Assembly: GCF_047496725.1 (NCBI RefSeq) | Contig: NC_132972.1 | Location: 18,370,001 to 18,434,000 of the forward strand | Direction: 5' to 3' | DNA length: 64,000 bases | Origin: Anoplolepis gracilipes | Lineage: Eukaryota; Arthropoda; Insecta; Hymenoptera; Formicidae | Shown: in pieces, positions 22,100 to 33,813 of the stretch | How the letters are laid out: every line of letters begins with the position of its first letter | How positions within the stretch are numbered: the stretch's first letter is position 1 | Program-made: the position numbers and the translations under genes | Notes under the pieces: generated by a model | Told to the model about the DNA's origin: nothing | The model's database searches: none | The model's input: only the letters and a program-made list of their open reading frames with translations

Positions 22100-22530
22100 G
22101 TATTAACATTCACTATTGTCCACCACTTTAATATAATTTCCAAAAATTTTGCTGATTCAAAACCATATTTTTGATTGATCGCAGCAAGTGTAGTTTCATG
22201 AAATACATTATTTACTAAATTTACTTTTTATCGTTCTAATGTACTTGGAAAAATAGTTTTAAAATTCAATTTAGGTGCTAACTTAAGTAATTGATTACAT
22301 TCTTTATGATACAATTCTTTTATGTGTGAAAATTTTGCTCATAGAATGAAGGAAACACGTGTGTATAAAGCTGGCGTATTATTTCGTGGAAACTCATAAA
22401 TAATTAAAAGTTCTGACTTTATTTTCAATAGTTCTAGAGTTCCTGATAGTTTAAACAAATAGTCCTGGCAATTAAAGCAAAAAAAATGCCTTCGGACAAA
22501 CTGAGATGCCAACTTCACGCAGCATCTCAC
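22100..22530 (-). pseudogene. P-element-like (THAP9-type) transposase fragment
   Basis: Joined minus-strand frames read YEFPRNNTPALYTRVSF, then an ELYHKECNQLLKLAPKLNF block, KVNLVNNVFHETTLAAI and FLEIILKWW. This has the pattern of the central part of insect P-superfamily transposases (order Ala-Pro-His/Lys-Leu, then Ala-x-x-Val-Phe, then a Trp-rich end). There are at least two stops. Identification is by remembered pattern only; the C-terminal part of the same type of protein is at 57142-62510. Confidence 0.4.
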
Positions 22531-22639
22531 TTTGTCCTACGACATTTTCGCTATCAGTAATTATAAAAAATTGAAAGATAAAATAAAAATAAAAAACAAG
22601 TCCCATAGATACAGATATCGAGGTGAAACGTTGGTCGAT

Positions 22640-22945
22640 TATTAAGAGTTCTGCTCAATATAAAACAGTTCTCATATAATTATGGGCTTGTACAATGCCT
22701 TTTCAAAGAGTTCTGACATTTAAAATAATTAGATAATTTTTTTATTAATTATTTTACCCGAAAAACGCATAATTTCATATATAAAAATGAGATGCCGGTG
22801 GATTATCAAGAGTTCTGCTCAATATAAAATAGTTCTCATATAGTTCTGGGCTTGTACAATGCCTTTTCAAAGAGTTCTGACATTTAAAATGTTTGGATAA
22901 TTTTTTAATTAATTATTATACCCGAAAAACGCGTATTTTCATATA
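22640..22945. repeat. Tandem duplication, ~165-bp unit
   Basis: AAGAGTTCTGCTCAATATAAAA, AGTTCTCATATA, GGGCTTGTACAATGCCTTTT and CCCGAAAAACGC appear in order at about 22640-22770 and again at about 22805-22935. Non-coding. The second unit ends where the purine-rich LINE begins. Confidence 0.85.
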
Positions 22946-22949
22946 TAAA

Positions 22950-23850
22950 GGTGGGGAAGGAAAGATGACGGGTAGAGAGCGTGAGCGATAGTGAGAGAGT
23001 GGAGAAAATTTGGAGTGTTTTAAGAGGAAAGGGAAAGTTGTGAGTGGAAAGAAAGGGTGGAAGGGAAAGTGGAGGGCCAGTGTCATGTGAAAAAGTGGAG
23101 TGGAGGAGGAGGGTGAACGGAGATGAGCAAGATAAGGTCTGGAAATTTGGAATGAAAAGATGGGAGAGGATGACGTGGGAGAATTGGTGACGGGAAGAAT
23201 GAGAAAGCTAGTAGGGCGAGGAGAGAGACGGGGATCAGAAGGCGGAGGGACGATAGTGAAGAAGAGAATAGAGGAAAGAGGCAGTGAAGAAAGGAAGAGA
23301 AAAAAATAGTGAATGATGTGATAAAGGAAATAAGTGGAGGAACGGGGTGACGAAGAGAGTGGAGTGGATGGCAGAGAGCGGTCGGTACGCCGAGAGCGGT
23401 GTGCTGGAGCGGGCGGCAGAGAGAAAGGAGTTCAGGGTGACAGATGGCGGCAGGTGGGAGATGGAAGGCGTATCGTCGAAGAAGATAACTGATAGATCAA
23501 TATCGGAAAAAGAGGCTGGCCGAGATATCGATTTGATAGGGGCGAGCAAGCGTAATAAGGAGGTGCACGTGGTAACAGGTGCAGGTTAGGAGAGAAAGTG
23601 GTTAAGGAAAAGAAAAGGAAGGATAAGAGTGGGAGAGCAGAGTAAAAGAAAGAAGAAGGGAAGTGGAAAGAAAGAGGAAAAGGTCAAAGAGAGATGGAGG
23701 AATTAAGACAGATGAAGAACGAGGTGAAAGAGATGAGAGAGTGTATGGTGGAAATGTTGGCGGTGATGAGCAGGATTTACGAGGAATTAGAGGCAATGAG
23801 GCAGATAGCAGGCAGATACTCCTCTACGGTCCTGGTAGAGAGTAGATCTG
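22950..23850 (+). mobile_element. Purine-rich LINE, 5' region only
   Basis: The plus strand is overwhelmingly A/G from about 22955. It matches the 5' region at 63068-64000 block by block: a GTCGGTACGSMGAG region near 23390 against 63489, a GATCAATATCGG region near 23495 against 63614, and an ORF1 start reading MEELRQMKNEVKEMREC at 23694 against MEELRGIRNEMRELKEC at about 63792. The ORF1-like frame (23694-24089) is coiled-coil-like at its start. Similarity stops at about 23850, where unrelated RTE sequence follows, so the 3' part is gone. Confidence 0.7.
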
Positions 23851-24194
23851 CTTTAGGGACACGCCCCTGTCTATGCGAGCCATGGTTTTCCTCACAACAC
23901 CAAATACCTCGTGAGGGAAGTCATGTCCCAACCTCCCTTCCTCCAAACCACCACATACATCCCTACCCATCACAAACCACTCTTCCAACCCGTCCGGCCA
24001 ACGTGGAAGAAAACTGGCTAAAAACCTCTCAATATGGCGATTTTAAAAAGAAAAGGAAACATACCCTAGGTGGGTGGATCAAAGAATGATAAATCCCACA
24101 CCTCGAAAAGGGTCTGCCTCAAGGATTCTGGGGGAGGCAAAAAGTCGCCTTTACCATAAAGATACCAAACCGTACCATCATAAAAAACACCTAA

Positions 24195-24960
24195 TATATG
24201 TAGCAACATACAATGCTAGAACACTTTCAACAGATGACAAATTACTGAAACTAGAAGAAGAACTTTCAAATATCAAATGGGACATACTAGTCTTAAGCGA
24301 AGTCCAGCGCATAGGAGAAAACCAAGTCACCTTAAATAACGGGAATATCCTCTACTATGCAGGAGAAGAAAAGGCAGTAAGAGGGATAAGATTTTTAGTC
24401 CATAAAAGACACGTCACAAGAATTGCAGACATCAAAAGAATAAGCCCCCGAGTTATATACATGACCATTCAACTCAACAAAAAATACTCTCTGAAAGTTA
24501 TTTAAACCTACGCATACTTACAAACGATCACTCAGAGATCGAATGCTTCTACGAAGATATAGCCATAGCTATACAAGACAGAAAATCACACTACACCTTA
24601 TTAATTGGAGATTTTAATGCTAAAATCGGAAGTAAAATTGATGAAGCTGAAACCGCGGTAGGACAACATGGATTGGGCGAGAGAAATGAAAGAGGAAACA
24701 CTTTAATAGATTTTTTACACAGTAACAACCTCTACGCAATGAACACCTTCTTTCAAAAAAATGACAACATAAAGTGGAACATGGGCAAGCCCAGACGGTA
24801 AAACTAAAAACGCTATTGACTTCATATGTAGCAACAGGAAAGATACTGTCAGCGACGTGGATGTCCTGAATAGATTCTCGACAGGCAGAGTTCATCGCAT
24901 CGTAATAGCCAAAGTAGAATTAAATATAAGAAAAGAAAGAAAAAAATATAGTCCTTAAAA
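24195..24960 (+). pseudogene. RTE endonuclease (EEP) domain
   Basis: AP-like endonuclease that nicks target DNA for target-primed reverse transcription. Frame fragments show IYVATYNARTLS (start of the fold), DILVLSEVQRIGEN (catalytic Glu region), then in another frame LLIGDFNAKIGS (about 24601-24636) and NAIDFICSN...RVHRIVIAKVEL (about 24810-24915; the usual DH motif reads RVHR here). Frame breaks lie near 24505 and 24790. Confidence 0.75.
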
Positions 24961-25005
24961 AGAATCGCAAAATGTGGAGTGCTTCTAAAAACACAATGCT
25001 CCTGA

Positions 25006-26877
25006 ATGCACAAATATGAAGAACAAATATCTAAGTCCCTAAACGTAAATAACAATACGACTATAGACACAATATATGAAAACATTACAGGAAGCGTAAA
25101 TACAGCAATCGAAAAATGCTGCAAAAGCAGAGACAAAGATCAAAAACTAAATATAAGGACAAAATCTTTAATGAAACAGAGAAGAGAAATGACAGACAAG
25201 ACTACCGAAGAATATAGAAATATCAACAGGGAAATAACTAAAGAAATAAGAAAAAACAAAAGAGAAAAGAATACAGAAACCATAAAAATTACAATAGAAG
25301 AAAATAAAAGTTTAAAAGTCTTAGCAAGAAAAAACGCGATAGGGAGAAGCAATATAGAGTCAAAAACAATGGTAGCACGGTAACGAACAAAAAAGACATA
25401 ACACAAGCCATAGAAGTTTTTTATAGACAGTTATACTCAACACCGAATAAAAAACCAAATGTCAGTATCCCGAAAATTCTAAATCAAGGCTCAAAAGATC
25501 TTCAAGAAATCAGTGAGGAAGAAATTACATCAGCTTTAAAAGATATAAAAAACAATAAAGCACCTGGCGAAGACGGCCTCCTGATAGAAAGCCTCAAAAT
25601 GGGTGGACGAAACATCATTAAAGCCCTTAAAATCCTATTTAACAAATGCCTTATCGAAAGAACAACACCATCTCAATGGGAGAGCGCATAAATTGTCATT
25701 ATACACAAAAAAGGGGATAACACCAACCTCGAAAACTATAGACCAATCAGTCTTCTCAGTCACATATACAAACTCTATACAAAGATTATAACGACTAACG
25801 AATAAGCTCGAATTCTTTTTTTCAAGAGAACAAGCGGGCTTCCGAACAAAATACAGTATCAATGATCACTTATTTACAATAAGACTGTTGATCGAAAAAT
25901 GCATAGAGTATAATAAACCATTCATGTTAATTTTTATAGATTTTAAAAAGGCGTTCGACACAGTGGACCAACAGAAAATATTGGAGGCACTCGCCGAATG
26001 TCGAATCGATCACCGTTACTCCACAGCTATCAACTACATATACATGACATCCACAGCACACGTAAAGATAACGGACAATCAATAATTGACAGGTTCAAAA
26101 TCGAGAGAGGACTGAGACAAGGCGACGCGCTTTCCCCTAAATTGTTCGTTACTCTGCTGCAAAGTATGCTGAACAAAATAAACTGGGATGACATGGGAAT
26201 TAATATCGATGGAGAAAATTTAAGTCCTTTGTTTTTTCGATGACATCGTCCTAATAACAGACGATATAACTAAGGCACAAACAATGTTACAAAACTACAT
26301 AAAGCGGCAGAAAAGGTAGGCCTGGAAATAAATTTGTCAAAGACACAATATATGACAAATCTGGTCCTAAGCAACCCCCTTAAAATTAACAACAAAAATA
26401 TAGAACAGACACATCTATACACAAATATTTAGGACATAAGATCAGTATCGGGCGAGACAATCAGACACACAAAATTCAGCGCCGAGTGAGTCTGACTTGG
26501 GCAGCATTTGGAAAATTAAAATCAGTATTTCGGTCCAATCTCGCAACATGCTTGAAAAAAAAGTGTTTAATCAATGCGTCCTTCCCGTATTGACATACGG
26601 CGCAGAAACACTAACAATGACAAAGAGGAACATCAAAAAAATACAAGTGATGCAACGGATGGAAAGATCAATGTTAGGAATCACTTTTCGAGAGTCTCGA
26701 ATACAACTATAAGACTCAAGACAAAAGTGAGAGATGCTGTCGAGGCTATTTTGCATTCAAAGTGGAACTGGGCAGGACATGTCGCCAGAATGACGGATGG
26801 CAGGTGGACAAAGAAGATAACACAATGGCGTCCAACACAAGAAGCATATCGAAACAGAGGACGGCCGCCTGGTAATT
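25006..26877 (+). pseudogene. RTE reverse transcriptase and C-terminus
   Basis: RT core in shifting frames: EEEITSALKDIKNNKAPGEDGL (about 25517-25582), WESA then VIIHKKGD with [11 protein letters not shown] (about 25690-25765), FIDFKKAFDTVD (about 25933-25965, first catalytic Asp), a RGLRQGDALSPKLF block (about 26108-26150), a degenerate FFDDIVLI at about 26230 in place of the catalytic xADD, LEINLSKTQYM (about 26322-26354), and CVLPVLTYGAETLT (about 26576-26616). Numerous stops; dead copy. Confidence 0.8.
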
Positions 26878-27059
26878 GTTAAGTTTAACTATTGTTTTCC
26901 TAGCTTTATTTCTAACTAACATTCTTTTTTCTACAGAGAGTTTTTTTAAATTGTTTTCTATATCTTTTATGTACTTAATTATTAGTTTGTTTGTGTTGTT
27001 CTCAGGTAAATTAAAATTGTGGCCTAACTGTAATAGGGATTGTACGTCTGCAAGAATAT

Positions 27060-28440
27060 AATGGTTAGAGAAACAATTAAAAAGTTCTCTTCGGCAAAAA
27101 ATAGCTGGCCATTTAATAGATGCAAGAAAACCAGCAACAATATGGCGTTTAGAAGAGGCAAATAAAATTATGAAATTTGGTGATCAAAAGCCACCAGTTT
27201 TATTTTCACTTCGTGTTTTACGTAAAGCCAAGCAAAATGAATTAGACAATCGTTTAGGTATTACTGATTGTAATCCAATAGGAAATTTACAAATATATAA
27301 ATACACTAAAAGACCCGGTTCATCAATACATGGAAATAGGCTTAGATCCATTTTATATTACGTATTGGTCTGAAGAGCAAATGACTCTATACAAAATAAT
27401 TAATCGTTAAAAAAATACATATTTTACCATGGACGCTACAGGCAATATAGCGCAAAAATTGTCAATGCCTGATAGCACAAAATCTGCCCATCTTTTTCTA
27501 TACCAATGTGTAATTGTGCCGAAAGACAAACGTGGTATCCCAGTTTTCTAAATAATATCTGCAAAACAAGATGCATCTCTTTTAATTTACTTTCTACTGG
27601 AAATTCGGAGAGCGGGTGCTACAGTGCCGTTTGTAATAATAACAAATTTTAGTCGCGCAATACTAGTTACTTTAGCACGTGCATTTGCGGATAGTACTGA
27701 CCTTAAACATTATTTATAGCGTTGTTATGAAATCGCTGTAAATAATAAAGATGTGGCTCTACCAGCCTCATATTTAAGGTTGGATGTTAGTCATGTAATA
27801 AAAATAATAAGTAGTTGGGAATATTTACGACATTTGCCTAATAAAGTACGTCAGTTTTTCTGAGATGCATTGCTCAAGCATACCAAATGCAATCTTTGGA
27901 CGAATTATGTTCTTTTTTAACCTCCGTACTTGTTGTAGCTTTGAGCGAAGACGTTGGTTACACTGATGGCTGTCTGTTCCAGCTGAGACATGCTTACGAT
28001 CTGTAAATAATTGTGTTAAAGGTGTACATGTTGAGGATTTTAATCCTCAAGATCTTAAAGATACATCAGAATTATTTAGATTATTTCAATTCTGAAGACA
28101 CTCTGTTACATTTTAAAACTGGCACTGAAATTGCAACGTCTTCTTCAATCGAATCGCTTTTTGCTGAATATAAGACACGAGTTTTCAAAGGATGCATACC
28201 GATGAGGGTCGATAAATTTGTAGCCAGTCTTCTGGATTATCTCGACGGCAGATTATGTTTGGATAATGCTGCAAATACTTTTTCTGCAGAACAAGAATGC
28301 AAAACATCCCCGAAATAATGATCGACACAAATAAATTGTAAATCTGAGGATGATAAATATTCCGACTTTTCCAGTAAGTCGCATTTTAATTCAACATCGA
28401 TTTCTAACATTAATGATAACACTATTGCAAACAGCGTAAA
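27060..28440 (+). pseudogene. DDE (MULE/NOF-like) transposase, first part
   Basis: A recurrent insect transposon protein. Frames read RRQIAGHLIDARKPATIWRL-like sequence, then KPPVLFSLRVLRKAKQ, YWSEEQMTLYK, TMDATGNIAQKLS (Asp in a DATG context), HLFLYQCVIVP, FVIITNFSRAIL (where a C/TDFSRAL motif is usual), LRLDVSHVIKII and a C-terminal ETFAALL-like stretch. I recall this motif set from insect Mutator/NOF-like transposases, by memory and not by search. Many stops. It is interrupted by the foldback array at about 28465-29427 and resumes after it. Confidence 0.5.
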
Positions 28441-28464
28441 TTCTATTAGAGAGTGGATATAATT

Positions 28465-29427
28465 TGCCCATGTTCGAAATGGCCACGATTAAATTTGACC
28501 ACATTCGAAACAGCCACGTTCGAAACGACCATGTTCGGAATGACCACGGAAAATATTGCATGGAGTTCAATTTTCCCACGTCCAAAATGGTCATGTTCGA
28601 AATGACCACGTTCGGAATGGCCATGGGAAATATTGAATGAAGTTCGATTCGACTACGTTCGTAATGGCCACGTTCGAAACGGACACGTTCGAAATAATCA
28701 CGTTTAGAATAACCTAACCACGTTCGAAATGGCCACGTTCGAAATGACCACAAAAAATATTGCACAAAGTTCGATTTGGTCACGTTCGAAATAGCCACGT
28801 TCGAAGTGACCACGGTCCTGATTGACTACGTTAATATTAACCACAATAATATTGACCACGGTCTCAATTGACCACGTAAATATTGACCACGGTCCCAATT
28901 GACCACGTAAATATTGACCACACATACACACACACGAGGGGAGGTGCAAGGGGGGCCTCCGGCCCTCTCTCTCTCCTACACCCACTCCGCCCACCTCGCT
29001 TCGCGTAGAAAGTTGCAACCCATGTGAACTTTGCTTTGTCTTGCAACGTACATTGCACGTACGTCAATATTAACGTGATCAATCGGGACTGTCGCCATTT
29101 CGAACGTGGCTATTCCGAACGTGACCATTTCGAACGTGGCCGTTTCAAACGTGGCCATCACGAACGTGATCAAATCAAATTTTATTCAATATTTCCTGTG
29201 GCCATTTCGAACATGACCATTTTGGACATGGCCATTCCAAATGTGGCCGTTCCGAACGTGACCGTTTCGAACGTGGCCGTTTCGAACGTGGCCGTTTCGA
29301 ACGTGGCCAAATCGGACGTGTCCATTTTGAACGTGGGTAAATTGAACTCCGTGCAATATTTTCCGTGGTCATGCCGAATGTGGTCGTTTCGAACGTGATC
29401 AAATTTAACCGTGGCCATTTCGGACGC
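28465..29427. repeat. Foldback array of CACGTTCGAAATGGC minisatellite
   Basis: The left arm (about 28468-28925) is made of about 18-20-base units, consensus GACCACGTTCGAAATGGCCACG. The right arm (about 29050-29427) carries the same unit inverted (GTGGCCATTTCGAACGTG). A centre of about 120 bases holds CACACACACG and a GGCCTCCGGCC patch. Longer sub-blocks with AATATTGCAYRRAGTTCAATTT spacers are also mirrored. Long inverted repeats built from short tandem units are the architecture of Foldback (FB) elements. Confidence 0.85.
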
Positions 29428-30362
29428 TCCTATTACAGACAGTTTTTACGATATACAAAAGAATCATTCAGAAGCATCGATATGCTCCATTTCTGACGAC
29501 ACTGTAATCCATTAAATTTTTAAGAAAATTGGAGGGGTTTAAAAAACAAAGATAAATTTACCAACATTAAAAAAATCATACTTGAACAAATGTCCCGAGT
29601 GGGAAAGTATCGAATCAACAGATTTTTATCCCAATAATGAAAAATGGTAATTTATGCCAGCCAGTTAAATTACAAAGACACTATAATGATACAAAATACA
29701 TACGCTTTTAACTCTCTTTTACATATAACTGCACACATGATAGGTGTCATACAGAGTACAAACGTATTGTACAAGATATGGATGATTCTTTCATGCAGTT
29801 AGCAACAAAAATTGTATTTAAAGGAAAAATAACTAAAAACGAGTACACTGAAAGAGCATCCATCCTCAATAATTTGTTATTATTCCAACAAACAAAGTAC
29901 ACTAGACATTTCCAATCGTTAGACGCTATGTGTAACGCTGCTCACCTAGCCGAATATACTTTCGCCTTGTAACCCAGTCTTTGCAGAAGCAAAAAATGGG
30001 AAATTTGTAATTACTCCAATGAGAGAAACTTCGCGACTATAAGTATTAACGTGGATGTCTTATTACATAAAGGGCTTGAAGATATCCAAGATGCCATTGA
30101 TGACGTAATTATGTCGAAACAAACTTGCATAAAATATAATAATTCATGCTACATTGCAGAAAGATATGGTCCGCAGATTATAATAGATACAAGTATTTTA
30201 ATAGACAAAAATTATTTAAAAAATATAGAATTAGAACCTAAAAGCTATAGTTTACATAGTATTGCAAAAAACATTATAATACGTGATAACAAATACGCAT
30301 TAAGAGGAGTCGTCAATTACATAAATCATGCACAACATTACAGTTTTATTATTTACTAATGT
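29428..30362 (+). pseudogene. Same transposase-type gene, second part
   Basis: After the array the reading continues: TDSFYDIQKNHSEASICS, a LKKSYLNKCPEWESIESTDFYPNN block, HTYAFNSLLHITAHMIG in another frame, then the frames 29778-29972 and 30051-30359. The last one (KGLEDIQDAIDDVIMSKQTC to SIAKNIIIRDNKYALRGVVNYI) resembles the C-terminus of the same insect protein family. Several stops remain, so this half was dead independently of the array. Confidence 0.45.
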
Positions 30363-30512
30363 CTCGTAGTATGAATATGACAACTTAAAATTAAAGAGAA
30401 CACAAGTGTCTTCAACGAAATATATGATAGTGCCACACGTGTTAATATATGCACAAATAAAATAAAATACAGCTAATTTTATTTTTTATTTATCAGTTTT
30501 ATTTTTAAGATA

Positions 30513-30513
<1 letters not shown>

Positions 30514-30557
<44 letters not shown>
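30514..30557. repeat. (TA)n microsatellite
   Basis: TA run bordering the left side of the Polinton remnant. Confidence 0.9.
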
Positions 30558-30560
<3 letters not shown>

Positions 30561-30599
30561 TTCATGTAAATTTATGTATATTTTTATAATGTTATATGT

Positions 30600-31499
30600 T
30601 TATAATAAATTATTTTTATGTATCCAAGAGTTGTGCGATTTATCAAGTCCCAGCCATTTCACAAAAACTTCATCGCCTTTTTTGCGTATCACCTTTTCCA
30701 CGAGATACACGTCGGGATTAGCAACACGTTGTAGTTCGTATTCGTAGAATCCTCCGGCTACTGGATTTCTGCGCGAATCTTCGAGTAGATATGTCGCGGG
30801 ATTAGTATTTTGTATTTTGACAATTTTAAACACTTCGGCTGACCAATTTGGTGTGTAATCTTTATCAAAAATGGTCTTGAATTTACTCACACGTATTGAA
30901 TCACCCACTTTGAATCTCGCTGGAGCAGCAATTTTTACATTGTTGTATACTGTATTTAAAAGTCTATCAGCGATTGTTGGAGTGACATCGATAGGTCTCA
31001 TATTGATAGTGTGATGTTTTCGCGCGTTATATTCTGCAACGAGTTGGGATAAAGCGTCGATCCACTTGTAATTACCATTTAGCGTAAACAATTTCCACAT
31101 ATTGTTCTTTAAAGTGCGGTTGAATCGTTCCACGATCGAGGCTTTCATGATGGAATACGTTGAATAATGATTAATGTTATGTTTTTTCATGAGTTTTTGC
31201 ACATTTGCATTATAAAATTCCTTTCCTCTGTCTGTTTGAAAATTTTTCGGACATCTTCCACCATCTCGAATTAGTTTCGCAATCGTTTCAGACATTTTGT
31301 TTCCGCTCTTACTTTTGAGCAATATGGCCCACGCATACTTGCTCAACACATCGATAACAGTAAGTATGTAATTGAAACCTTTGTTGACTCGTGCATAAAG
31401 ACGCATCTCAACCAGGTCTGCCTGCCACAGATCATCGAATCCGCGTACTATGACGCGTCTACGCAGAAAATTTTTTCTCGGAGCGTGCAATTCTTCCAC
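30600..31499 (-). CDS. Polinton retroviral-type integrase with chromodomain
   Basis: Catalyses integration of the Polinton DNA. The rve core has Asp28 (WQADLVEM), Asp90 (FQTDRGKEF) and Glu124 (ASIVERFNRTLK), the DDE triad. After an SH3-like region (about 195-250, PARFKVGDSIRVSKFK) the C-terminus (about 258-299, VEKVIRKKGDEVFVKWLG) is a chromodomain, which may steer insertion to marked chromatin. The open frame is 299 codons. The true start may lie further upstream: a KLVEELHAPRKN reading continues to about 31557 across a frame problem. This frame is uninterrupted. Confidence 0.9.
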   Translation of the reverse strand: MEELHAPRKNFLRRRVIVRGFDDLWQADLVEMRLYARVNKGFNYILTVIDVLSKYAWAILLKSKSGNKMSETIAKLIRDGGRCPKNFQTDRGKEFYNANVQKLMKKHNINHYSTYSIMKASIVERFNRTLKNNMWKLFTLNGNYKWIDALSQLVAEYNARKHHTINMRPIDVTPTIADRLLNTVYNNVKIAAPARFKVGDSIRVSKFKTIFDKDYTPNWSAEVFKIVKIQNTNPATYLLEDSRRNPVAGGFYEYELQRVANPDVYLVEKVIRKKGDEVFVKWLGLDKSHNSWIHKNNLL

Positions 31500-31587
31500 G
31501 AGTTTCGCTTTTCAGAGTTGTTTTTCTTTTCTTGTATATTTGATCGTGGCATATTTCATAATAATGTAAAAGTTCATGTATAATTTT

Positions 31588-31944
31588 TTATGTATCTTTT
31601 CCTGAGTCGGATGTAGTTTGCACATGTGTCTGAAGCATTTTCGGCATTTCATGCATCATTATCTGAAGCGTTTGCACGCGCGTTTCGAGCGCAATAATTG
31701 TTTCCTCAATTTCTTTCTGTCTATTACTCAAAAGTTCAACACTCATTTCAACGTACCGTTTGTTAGCAGCATCGTTGTCATCTTCCGGTTGCGCTACACA
31801 TCGTATCTTGCGCAACCTTGCGTCAAAACCGGCGCTAATCAGACACAGAGTGTTATCTCGCACATACGTTCTTAGTAATCCGTTCCATTCATAGTATGCA
31901 TTATTCGACGTACCGAGCGATACTCCAAATTTATTAATTGACAT
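31588..31944 (-). CDS. Polinton conserved small protein, function unknown
   Basis: 118 codons beginning MSINKFGVSLGTSN. The N-terminal half includes DARLRKIRCVAQPEDDNDAA; the C-terminal half (about 65-105) is Leu/Ile/Glu heptad-like and probably coiled coil. I recall MS(V/I)NKFG-type proteins in insect Mavericks. It sits between integrase and the DUF8207-like gene on the same strand. Role unknown; a fibre or tail-like coiled coil is only a guess. Confidence 0.6.
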   Translation of the reverse strand: MSINKFGVSLGTSNNAYYEWNGLLRTYVRDNTLCLISAGFDARLRKIRCVAQPEDDNDAANKRYVEMSVELLSNRQKEIEETIIALETRVQTLQIMMHEMPKMLQTHVQTTSDSGKDT

Positions 31945-32122
31945 TTCAATACGAAATGTTTTGACAGAATGACTAGTATCGTCAACATGTTTAATTTATA
32001 ATAAGACCTGCCTCGCAAAACTCTTGGATAATTGACATAATTTCATTGCCATGAGCATTGTTAGCTGCTCGACGTGAAGCTTCCAGCAGCCGCAAACGAT
32101 CTACCAATTCGTTGGGATCGTT

Positions 32123-33072
32123 TCAATGCACGTATTCAATATTATTCTCACTCAGTGTCATAGTGCGTGGTAGGTTTATACCTTTTCCAATTTTTCTTTT
32201 GATAGGAAATAATGAAGCGATTATATATTTATATTTGTATCCTTTGTTACCTAATACTGGATTATGCACACTGCTATCACGTCTATGCGCGTTTGTCGCC
32301 AGTAATATACTTTTATATTTATGCATATCGTTCTCTGTATATACAGCATCGTCGGGAATTCTCTTGAAAATTAATTCGTAGAGACCCGGCGTCCCCGCAT
32401 ATTTTACTCCATTGATAATTATATTATCATTCTTATCCATTTCGAAATGTTTATCGCCGAGTATCATTCCTTTGTCGGAAAATTTAACACCATATACGTA
32501 ATCCATCTCGTTATTTACATCTTGACCCAAAATTGCTCCGATATATCTTTGTCCGAGCAAAACAAGATGTTCTCACAACATTCTGACTCTCGGATGTTTG
32601 TAATTGACGTTGAACCGACGTCACAACCGTTTCGGGTGTGGTCTCAAAAATTTCTTCGATGGAAGGAGACAAGATTATTTGAGGTTGTTGTACAGCTTTT
32701 ATCGGAGTCGATTGTTTCATTCGCTTTGATTGATTTGGTGTAGAAGTTATCAATGAATCGTTTGATCGTTTTTGTCCTCCATTTGATTTTTTTTCATAAG
32801 TCAGTGTTTGATCGTTTCTGCTTTATGCTCTCTTCTTCTTCTCTGGGTATACCAAACGACTCCACTTTCGATGCATCAGATTCTACATCGATGGTATTCT
32901 CAATAATTTGTTTTAGAGGTTCAGTGATCGACTTAAAATGTTTCCAAAGCGACGTCTTCCTCAATTTTACCAGTTTTTAAAGCGTGATATTTTTTGCAAA
33001 TTGATTCGCTCGTTTTTGCAATCTCTCACAATCTTTTCACGTTCATCATCAGCATCATTGTTGTTTATCATG
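32123..33072 (-). pseudogene. DUF8207-like Polinton protein, frameshifted
   Basis: The clean part, 32123-32560, reads DYVYGVKFSDKGMILGDKHF, then YAGTPGLYELIFKRIPDDAVY and SILLATNAHRRDS, the pattern I know as DUF8207 in Maverick-associated proteins. An upstream low-complexity region (32511-32753, Ser/Thr/Gln-rich) and an N-terminal stretch starting MINNNDADDEREK at about 33072 lie in other frames, so at least two frameshifts occurred. Function unknown. Confidence 0.6.
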
Positions 33073-33123
33073 ATGGATATTTTGTAGACGTTGTTAGATT
33101 GATGTGTCGACAGCGACTAACCT

Positions 33124-33799
33124 CTACGGTATTGCAAATTCATTAAATCCTTTTCTATATCGTCCATTGGTCAGCGAGCTGTCTTTATCAATAACTACGA
33201 ATCCATACTTGTGCTGCCAGCATTTCTGGCATAATGCGTGAAAATCGTCGTATGACATGTCAGTATTTACATGATCGTTGTACACATGTTTCAGGTTTGT
33301 ACTATTCTGTTGAAATAAAATCAACAGATTCGCATTGTCGCGTATAAGATGCTTGGATATCTTGGCATACGTTTGACAAAGATAGAAACAGTCGACGCTC
33401 GAGTGTCGACCCATTGCAAAGTACTCTCTTATCGTATCTTGTTTATCGCACGCCACGTCATCAAAGATAAAAATGGAATTCGGAAGCGCCTCGCTTAGAG
33501 CAACGACTTCACTATTATTAGAAAATGTGGAATAACCAATTTCATCTATCGGTGTCAATAAATATTGATTTTTCGGTTGTTGAAGCGATTTTGAATAACA
33601 AGTTCTCAAAGCGAACACCGTACGGACTTTCAATTAGACTTATCAATACATTAGTCTTACCACAATTTGAAGGACCGCAAATAATACCTCGTATAGTAAT
33701 TGGTAACATGTTTCCATGCTTGCGTATTTCTTTTTCAAGCATTAGTCTATTATCAAAGTTTATAACTTTGATTATCGTCGCTTGCCGCACAAACCGCAT
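33124..33799 (-). pseudogene. Polinton packaging ATPase (FtsK/HerA type), one frameshift
   Basis: Motor that packs DNA into the predicted capsid. The first frame (33799 to 33542) has Walker A GPSNCGKT at residues 42-49. The second frame (from about 33633 to 33124) has Walker B IFIFDDV and the sensor-like YLCQTYAK. The two overlap around 33542-33633, so one small indel separates otherwise full halves. Its start ATG (33799-33797) is only 14 bases from the start of the divergent plus-strand gene. Confidence 0.85.
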
Positions 33800-33813
33800 T
33801 TTGAGAATGAGTC

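Larger units (their letters stand above)
23860..26877 (+). mobile_element. Degenerate RTE-type LINE
   Basis: Non-LTR retrotransposon with an AP-type endonuclease and reverse transcriptase in several frames. The closing region (frame 26574-26882) reads SKWNWAGHVARMTDGRWTKKI and ends RNRGRPPG, the C-terminus typical of RTE-clade proteins. The 3' end is missing: it breaks inside that motif at about 26877, where the next pseudogene's sequence begins. Confidence 0.75.

Noticed and set aside
24074..24505. Host APE-type nuclease gene
   Set aside because: The endonuclease is followed by an RTE reverse transcriptase in order, so it belongs to the LINE.
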